A stretch of DNA of 5,772 bases from Caldifarciminota bacterium RBG_13_43_14 (lineage in GTDB: Bacteria > Hydrothermota > Tepidihabitantia > SM23-42), in NCBI GenBank assembly GCA_001771735.1, contig MEUM01000089.1, positions 5,110 through 10,881 of the forward strand, read 5' to 3'. Position numbers and translations under genes: made by a program. How positions within the stretch are numbered: position 1 is the first letter of the stretch; every line of letters begins with the position of its first letter. Positions 3,101 through 5,772 of this stretch are shown here, piece by piece. The notes under the pieces were generated by a model, which made no database searches, was not told the DNA's origin, and saw only the letters and a list, made by a program, of their open reading frames with translations.

Positions 3101-5772
3101 TCTATCCTTAAGTTGCTCCCTTCTTTAAAAAGCTCCAGGTCTCCCGGTGCTATACTTTCACCAAACACCAACACATCGAAGGTTGTTATAGAATCAGATG
3201 CATAGTCTTTTATCATATCCATCCCGCTGCCGAGGCCGAACATGTAGGTGTCATTGCCCAAACCGCCTTCCAGGATATCATTGCCTGCACCCCCGTCAAT
3301 CGTGTCATAGCCGCCACTACCGGATATGGTGTCATTACCTGCACTGCCAAATATTTGATCGTCGCTATACGTGCCGCTTATTAAGTCATTGTTAACCGTA
3401 CCATATATTTTGGTTGTTGTATCCTGCACTTGATAACCTATCGCTTCCAGTTGTGCCGCGGTCAGCAATGTGCCGTCGGTAAAACTTACCTGGTCAACCT
3501 TGAAGGCTTCAGCATAAAACCAGTCCTTGATAATCAATGAATCTGTAGTTCCCTTAATGTTGATTCGGAGATTACTGTTCTCTTTAATCAGTTCCAGATC
3601 AGCTATAGTTATTCCCTCGCCAAACGCTATGGCGTCGGTAGTTGAAACATAATCTGACCGGAAATTATCAGTGAAATTGCCATAACCCGACACACAGTTA
3701 ATAATTGTGTCTACACCGCTGTCTCGACCAAATTTGTAAGTGTCACTACCATCCATGCCGCTCAATATATTATTACCAGTATTACCGGTTAATACATTAT
3801 TCAATTCATTGCCCGTGCCGTTGATGGCTGATGTGCCGGTTAATATTAAGTTCTCCACATCGGTGCCGCCCATGGCGTAGGTAACAGAACTCAGCACCGT
3901 GTCCAATCCTTGATTTGCGTATTCCAAGGTACGATCATTGCCGGCATCAACTATGTAGGTATCATTACCATCGCCACCGTACATGGTATCCGCACCCGTG
4001 CCGCCATCTAAAGTGTTATCGGCGCTATTGCCGGTAAGAACGTTGTTTAAAGTATTGCCGGTACCATTGATTGCGGAAGTGCCGGTTAGAGTTAGATTCT
4101 CAACATTCGCGCCAAGCGTATATGTAACGGAACTTTGGACCGTGTCAGTTCCTTCTCCCGCGTTCTCAGTAACGACATCACCGGCGTCATCAACAACGTA
4201 TTTGTCATTACCGGCTCCACCGATCATGGTATCAGAGCCTGCCCCTCCGTCTAAAGAATCATTGCCCGTACCACCGTTTAGAATATCATTGCCGATACCG
4301 CCTGTTATAGTATCATTCCCAGCATCGCCGTATAAAATGTCATCACCACCGGCACCCGTCAGGGTATCCTCACCCGTGCCGCCGTCTAAAATATTGTCAG
4401 CGTCATTACCTATGATTATATTATTCAATCCATTGCCGGTACCATTGATCGTGTCATTACCGGTCAGAGTAAGATTTTCCACACCAGCGCTCAATGTATA
4501 AGTAATTGAACTCTGAACGGAGTCAATGCCTGCATAGTCGGTAACCACGTCGCCGGTGTTGTCCACAACGTATGTATCATCCCCGGAACCTCCAATCATT
4601 GTATCCGATCCAGTTCCGCCATCTATATAATCATTTATACCATCATATGATGATCCACCTGCTACTATATAGTCATTACCACCAAGGGCCATGATACGGT
4701 CAACAGTATTAGTGCCATTAATCTGGTCATCACCAGGCGTGCCAACTATGTCAAAACCACGGTTAATCAGAGTATCATGATAAAGCACCGTTCCATCAGC
4801 AAATTTATAGTAGTTAACTGCGCGTGTACCATATACATCGTTCGGATCGAAATTATTAAACCTTATGACATCGCCGCTATTGCCAATTCGGATAAGCAAG
4901 CTGCCAAGATCTAACCTTAAATCATCAGGTGTGATCCCTGGGCCAAATAACAATGTATTGCCTTCAATACCTGACGCAAGATCAACTATTGTCTTGCTGC
5001 CATCACCCAAGTTAAAGATATATGTGTCATCACCAGCACCGCCTATCATTGTATCCGCACCCGTGCCGCCGTCTATCGTGTCATTGCCATTGCCTGCGTC
5101 TATATAATCATTAGCATATCCATAAATATAATCATCGCCTTCGGTGCCATATATATATGCAATAGTGCTGGTGTATGATGCATCTATCTGCTCGGCAGTC
5201 ATGAGCGTTGAATCGGCAAAGATGAACTGATCCGGTTTGTAAGCATCGCCGCTAAACCAATTCTTGATGGTCAATGAATCAGTAGTTCCGTCGATATTAA
5301 TCCTCAGGTCATTGCCGTCCTTTCCTAATATCAGATCTTCTAATGTTATCCCCGCACCAAATTGTACAGTGTCTGTCGCTGTTGCATAATCACCGGCGAA
5401 ATTTTCAATAATATCCACACCGTCGCCTCTACCGAAAATGTACGTAGTATCGCCTTCATTGCCTTGAAGATAGTCATTACCTGTGCCTCCGCTTAAGGTA
5501 TCATCGCCGGTGCCGCCGTACATGCTGTCATTTCCGGAGCCGCCATCCAGATAGTTATTGCCGTTTGACGTTATTAACAAATCATTACCTTCATCTCCGA
5601 AAATAATGGTATCGCCGCCTTCATCATATAAACTATCATTTCCCGCGCCGCCGTATATTTCATCAACTCCGGCGCCGCCCCAGATTTGATCACTTCCAGT
5701 TCCGGCAAAGATAATATCGTCTCCGGCGTTTGCCACTACAATATTATTGCCGTCTCCGGCATCAATGTAATC
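1..5772 (-). CDS. Giant RTX protein with HCBP-related and cadherin-like repeats (internal fragment)
   Basis: One minus-strand frame is open across all 1924 codons, with no stop and no real start or end in view. I checked the frame row by row for plus-strand tta, cta and tca codons and found none. From N to C the fragment has an RTX array (residues 1-108), two HCBP-related modules (109-344), three VENLTLTG/INGTGN repeats among RTX units (398-668), seven further HCBP-related modules separated by RTX arrays (676-1665), and three cadherin-like repeats (1666-1924, last one partial). The RTX consensus GGxGxDxL is known to bind calcium and fold as a beta-roll after type I secretion. The cadherin-like repeats suggest adhesion or a stalk. 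Only four cysteines occur. No catalytic domain, signal peptide, membrane segment or secretion signal is visible. A large adhesin or surface protein is the best inference; a toxin, bacteriocin-like factor or an enzyme with a distant catalytic domain cannot be excluded. The family assignment is secure, the biological role is not. Confidence 0.95.
151..453 (-). repeat. Cadherin-like (CADG/He_PIG) repeat 2
   Basis: Residues 1774-1874, exactly 101 residues. VVVNSIADQTTTEDSIFSF is followed by DVDLGDSLTYSATLADGTA, LPSWLTFDAATLTFSGTP, NDNVGTLSLKVTATDTGG and VTIENLNDAP. It is the only full copy of canonical length in the window. Positions 304-378 are identical to 1-75 in the next copy. Confidence 0.92.
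454..777 (-). repeat. Cadherin-like (CADG/He_PIG) repeat 1, with 7-residue insertion
   Basis: Residues 1666-1773 (108 residues). The start VVNPLVNQTIMEDALFTF and the later LPAWLSFDPATMTFSGTP, GTLSLKVTATDTAG and VENVNDAP motifs are the hallmarks of dystroglycan-type cadherin-like/putative Ig repeats, which form beta-sandwich domains in large surface proteins. The extra length comes from a heptad following VPANTFI, namely VPSNNFT. It is absent from the next two repeats. Confidence 0.9.
778..1071 (-). other. HCBP-related module I, last copy before the cadherin-like repeats
   Basis: Residues 1568-1665. DDIYKFNKGSGVDKIYN, DYATAVDTILFGAGIL, YLIINIKDSADSLIIKDWF and YKPDKFQFNNGTVLTAVQLEAMGY are all present. 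The RTX context has gone: asparagine replaces glycine in YKFN, and FNNGT replaces FADGT. It joins the cadherin-like region through the short linker TIASI. Confidence 0.85.
1072..1122 (-). repeat. Remnant RTX linker between modules H and I
   Basis: Residues 1551-1567. Only TAASGS, IGNDRI and YGYYS remain where every earlier module has a full array. One GND turn can be recognised. A functional beta-roll is unlikely here. Confidence 0.7.
1123..1431 (-). other. HCBP-related module H
   Basis: Residues 1448-1550. NDVYKFGKGSGVDSISN, DYASTTDTIEFGAGITL, SLRINLKDTSDALIIKTWF and YKVDRFLFADGTVITAAQ are followed by EARGCNVYG. The turn between the DLEM strand and the LRIN strand is longer than in the other copies (VIENNSYNAN). 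A cysteine (codon at 1135-1137) matches the one in module G. Confidence 0.88.
1432..1575 (-). repeat. RTX array 10: three nonapeptides
   Basis: Residues 1400-1447. A 16-residue lead with little consensus (SVGNESPDGSNASDMM) precedes FGYAGDDSL, SGNAGDDIL and DGGAGNDAL, then VGGAG. Two 24-base stretches are shared exactly with arrays 8 and 9. Confidence 0.88.
1576..1869 (-). other. HCBP-related module G
   Basis: Residues 1302-1399. SDTYKFGIGSGVDRINN, DYNSTTDTVEFGQGITL, DLRINIKGTTDSLIIQNWF and YKVDQFRFVDGTVLTAAQ give a full consensus copy. It ends EARGCKVYG, with a cysteine (codon at 1588-1590) in the same place as in module H. Confidence 0.9.
1870..2040 (-). repeat. RTX array 9: five nonapeptides
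   Basis: Residues 1245-1301. STDNDQI leads into VGGTGDDML, CGYGGNDTL, WGDAGDDLL, YGYEGDDTL and DGGAGNDSL, then YGGLG. The third unit carries a cysteine (codon at 1990-1992), which is rare in RTX turns. Confidence 0.92.
2041..2352 (-). other. HCBP-related module F, diverged
   Basis: Residues 1141-1244. GDTYIFGIGSSKDTIELN replaces the usual GSGVDxIxN entry, and YEVKETIVFGAGI replaces STTDTVEFGAGI. The centre (LIINITGTFDALIIKNWF) and the final YQFKFADNTLMSANQMEALGY are standard. It lies between the similar modules E and G but is less like either than they are to each other. Confidence 0.83.
2353..2487 (-). repeat. RTX array 8, mixed
   Basis: Residues 1096-1140. SPGNDTL and a short irregular FMGGQM are followed by FGYAGDDMM, YGSFNSDVF and DGGAGNDTL, then VSNGG. 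The codons for MFGYAGDD are identical at the DNA level to those in array 10. Confidence 0.83.
2488..2778 (-). other. HCBP-related module E, close relative of module G
   Basis: Residues 999-1095. The order is NDTYKFGIGSGVDRINN, DYNSTTDTVEFGAGI, NLRINIKGLSDSLIINDW, IDRFQFADGTVLTAAEMDA and GYG. Its first 28 or so residues nearly repeat those of module G 909 bases away, at about 80% DNA identity by eye. The WF of the usual NWF is replaced by WG. Confidence 0.88.
2779..2928 (-). repeat. RTX array 7: three nonapeptides after an irregular lead
   Basis: Residues 949-998. An 18-residue lead with little RTX character (SGSSENLNSWSFTGDNQI) precedes NGYEGDDYI, DGGAGNDTL and NGGVGNDTL, then DGGMG. The final units keep all consensus glycines and aspartates. 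Confidence 0.88.
2929..3255 (-). other. HCBP-related module D with an aromatic-rich insertion
   Basis: Residues 840-948. The entry NDTYMFGLGSGMDMIKDY and the strands LVFGESIAPGDLELF and NLRIELPGGEDSINIQYW are recognisable but diverged. Before the last strand lies an enlarged loop rich in tryptophan and tyrosine (WDWSQGG, then KYQYPYQLDW), leading to FEFADGMQLATAQLE. Other modules have only about 4-9 residues there. The usual ST(T)DTVEFG turn is changed to TTFDVLVFG. Confidence 0.82.
3256..3402 (-). repeat. RTX array 6: four nonapeptides
   Basis: Residues 791-839. An eight-residue lead (GTVNNDLI) is followed by SGTYSDDQI, FGSAGNDTI, SGSGGYDTI and DGGAGNDIL, then EGGLG. Serine replaces glycine in several turns. 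Confidence 0.88.
3403..3747 (-). other. HCBP-related module C with a loop insertion
   Basis: Residues 676-790, the longest module at 115 residues. SDTYKFGRDSGVDTIIN is followed by a cysteine-containing insertion (CVSGYGNFTDNFRSDY) before VSTTDAIAFGEGITIADL. The rest is standard: NLRINIKGTTDSLIIKDWF, FKVDQVSFTDGTLL and TAAQLEAIGY. A short extra stretch (QVQDTTT) precedes the KIYG exit. The entry sits directly on the third VENLTLTG repeat. Confidence 0.85.
3769..3966 (-). repeat. VENLTLTG/INGTGN repeat, copy 3
   Basis: Residues 603-668. NDTYIVDAGNDRTLEYAN is followed by LDTVLSSVTYAM, a two-residue-longer turn GGTDVENLILTG, SAINGTGNELNN and LTGNTGNN. The entry half has diverged from copies 1 and 2, while the INGTGN half is conserved. 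It leads into ILSGMDG and then directly into HCBP-related module C, with no full RTX array between them. Confidence 0.82.
3967..4014 (-). repeat. RTX unit pair between VENLTLTG copies 2 and 3
   Basis: Residues 587-602 (LDGGTGADTM, then YGGDG). Only about one and a half nonapeptides separate copies 2 and 3, against more than six between copies 1 and 2. Spacer length therefore varies by whole RTX units. Confidence 0.88.
4015..4209 (-). repeat. VENLTLTG/INGTGN repeat, copy 2
   Basis: Residues 522-586. NDKYVVDDAGDVVTENAGEG is followed by TDTVQSSVTYTL, ANVENLTLTG, SAINGTGNTLNN and LTGNSADN. It is the most canonical of the three copies and closely matches copy 1. Confidence 0.85.
4210..4392 (-). 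repeat. RTX array 4: six regular nonapeptides
   Basis: Residues 461-521. Six clean units follow one another (DGGTGEDTL, TGAGGDDIL, YGDAGNDTI, TGGIGNDIL, NGGTGNDSL, DGGAGSDTM), then IGGAG. Almost every unit keeps the glycines and the aspartate of the calcium-binding turn, so this is one of the best candidate calcium-loaded beta-rolls in the window. Confidence 0.94.
4393..4581 (-). repeat. VENLTLTG/INGTGN repeat, copy 1
   Basis: Residues 398-460. The order is DDTYVVDNTGDVVTDYAG, then SVQSSITYTL, VENLTLTG, TINGTGNGLNN and a closing DADN before the next RTX units. This block is common in large bacterial RTX proteins, where it is interleaved with nonapeptides and probably continues the beta-helical stack. 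It takes the place that HCBP-related modules hold elsewhere in this protein. Confidence 0.82.
4582..4740 (-). repeat. RTX array 3, degenerate
   Basis: Residues 345-397. It starts TPGDDQI and passes through imperfect units (NGTNTVDRI, MALGGNDYI) and a 14-residue irregular stretch (VAGGSSYDGINDYI). It ends with the canonical DGGTGSDTM and IGGSG. Fewer calcium-ligand aspartates are present than in the other arrays. This stretch links the HCBP-related part to the VENLTLTG part. Confidence 0.8.
4741..5025 (-). other. HCBP-related module B, the most divergent copy
   Basis: Residues 250-344. It keeps the entry TYIFNLGDG, the strand LLFGPGITPDDL and the closing YYKFADGTVL. The centre differs from the other copies: LLIRIGNSGDVIRFNNF replaces the usual LRINIKGTTDSLIIKNWF, and a loop FDPNDVYGTRAVN precedes the last strand. 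The TTDT turn is also missing. It is recognisable by position and by the flanking strands, so it is probably an older or relaxed copy of the same module. Confidence 0.7.
5026..5148 (-). repeat. RTX array 2, with irregular first units
   Basis: Residues 209-249. Two eight-residue units (GTEGDDYI and YGYANDYI) precede two canonical nonapeptides (DAGNGNDTI and DGGTGADTM) and a final IGGAGDD. The two short units shift the nine-residue register by one each and may form an irregular first turn of this beta-roll. Confidence 0.88.
5149..5448 (-). other. HCBP-related module A (PF06594-like)
   Basis: Residues 109-208. The module opens with TTYIFGRGDGVDII and continues with TDTVQFGAGITLEDL, LRINIDGTTDSLTIKNWF and the closing strand YKPDQFIFADSTLMTAEQ. 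This order (YxFGxGxGxD, DTVxFGxGI, DSLxIxxWF, FADGTxLT) is typical of the haemolysin-type calcium-binding-related domain that follows RTX arrays. Its function is not established. The C-terminal tail (SYTSTIAYIYG) differs from the usual EAxGxxVYG ending. Confidence 0.85.
5449..5772 (-). repeat. RTX array 1: about 11 in-register nonapeptides
   Basis: Residues 1-108 read as eleven consecutive nine-residue units (residues 4-102), such as WGGAGVDEI, YGGAGNDSL, DGGSGNDSM and YGGTGDDTL, plus a partial unit. This is the longest uninterrupted RTX array in the window. It runs off the window edge, so its true length is unknown. The units YDEGGDTII and ITSNGNNYL depart from GGxGxDxL and probably bind calcium weakly or not at all. 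In known RTX proteins such arrays form a right-handed beta-roll with calcium between turns. Confidence 0.95.

Noticed and set aside
3198..3395. A small Cys/His/Arg-rich plus-strand frame.
   Set aside because: Shadow of RTX array 6 and the start of module D, with no independent support such as a ribosome binding site or conserved domain.
4210..4392. Regularly spaced short repeats such as tatcattgcc that could suggest a CRISPR array or a DNA-binding iteron cluster.
   Set aside because: The spacing is 27 bases, the length of one RTX nonapeptide, the copies are imperfect, and there are no unique spacers of constant length. Protein-level repeats explain it fully.
3983..4501. A plus-strand open frame of 172 codons, rich in proline, valine and serine (PVPPS-type repeats).
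   Set aside because: It is the reverse reading of GGTG- and GNDT-type RTX codons. The regular composition mirrors the nonapeptides, and the minus frame gives a known fold.
4865..5107. A plus-strand open frame of 80 codons with a proline-rich end.
   Set aside because: Antisense to module B and RTX array 2. The proline-rich part mirrors GGTG turns.
5131..5165. An AT-rich patch with alternating TA bases that looks like a promoter or unwinding element.
   Set aside because: It lies inside the open frame and encodes AYIYGTEGDD, a normal module exit. There is no gene start nearby on either strand.
1..5772. Possible assignment to a named giant protein or to a particular genus.
   Set aside because: RTX, HCBP-related and CADG repeats occur in many phyla, and low-complexity similarity is misleading. 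Without the ends of the gene or its neighbours, no symbol or species is supportable.

Overview
The whole window lies inside one very large gene read on the minus strand. The frame whose codons occupy positions 3n+1 to 3n+3 of the plus strand is open from 5772 down to 1. That is 1924 codons with no stop, and neither the start nor the end of the gene is present. The product is a giant, repetitive, glycine/aspartate-rich RTX-type protein, the kind Gram-negative bacteria export by type I secretion and use at or outside the cell surface as adhesins, S-layer-like proteins, toxins or bacteriocin-like factors. The sequence gives no direct evidence of taxonomy. Base composition is moderate (mid-40s % G+C by eye), and RTX plus cadherin-like architecture suits many proteobacteria, cyanobacteria, green sulfur bacteria and related Gram-negative groups.

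Layout from the N-terminal side (high coordinates) to the C-terminal side (low coordinates):
(1) 5772-4741: a long RTX nonapeptide array, then two cassettes of RTX repeats plus a haemolysin-type calcium-binding-related module (HCBP-related, PF06594-like). The second module is divergent.
(2) 4740-3769: RTX repeats interleaved with three copies of a different repeat built on VENLTLTG and INGTGN motifs.
(3) 3768-778: seven more HCBP-related modules, each preceded by an RTX array. The array shrinks to a remnant before the last module.
(4) 777-1: three tandem cadherin-like/putative Ig repeats (CADG/He_PIG type) of about 101 residues, the last cut by the window edge.

The working picture is an exported filamentous protein. 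RTX arrays fold into calcium-loaded beta-rolls after secretion, HCBP-related modules cap or separate the rolls, and the cadherin-like repeats form a stalk or adhesive region. No second gene, RNA gene, promoter, terminator, mobile element or CRISPR array is supported. Every other reading frame that happens to stay open is a low-complexity shadow of the repeats. Secretion genes, the retention or secretion signal and any catalytic domain must lie outside the window.
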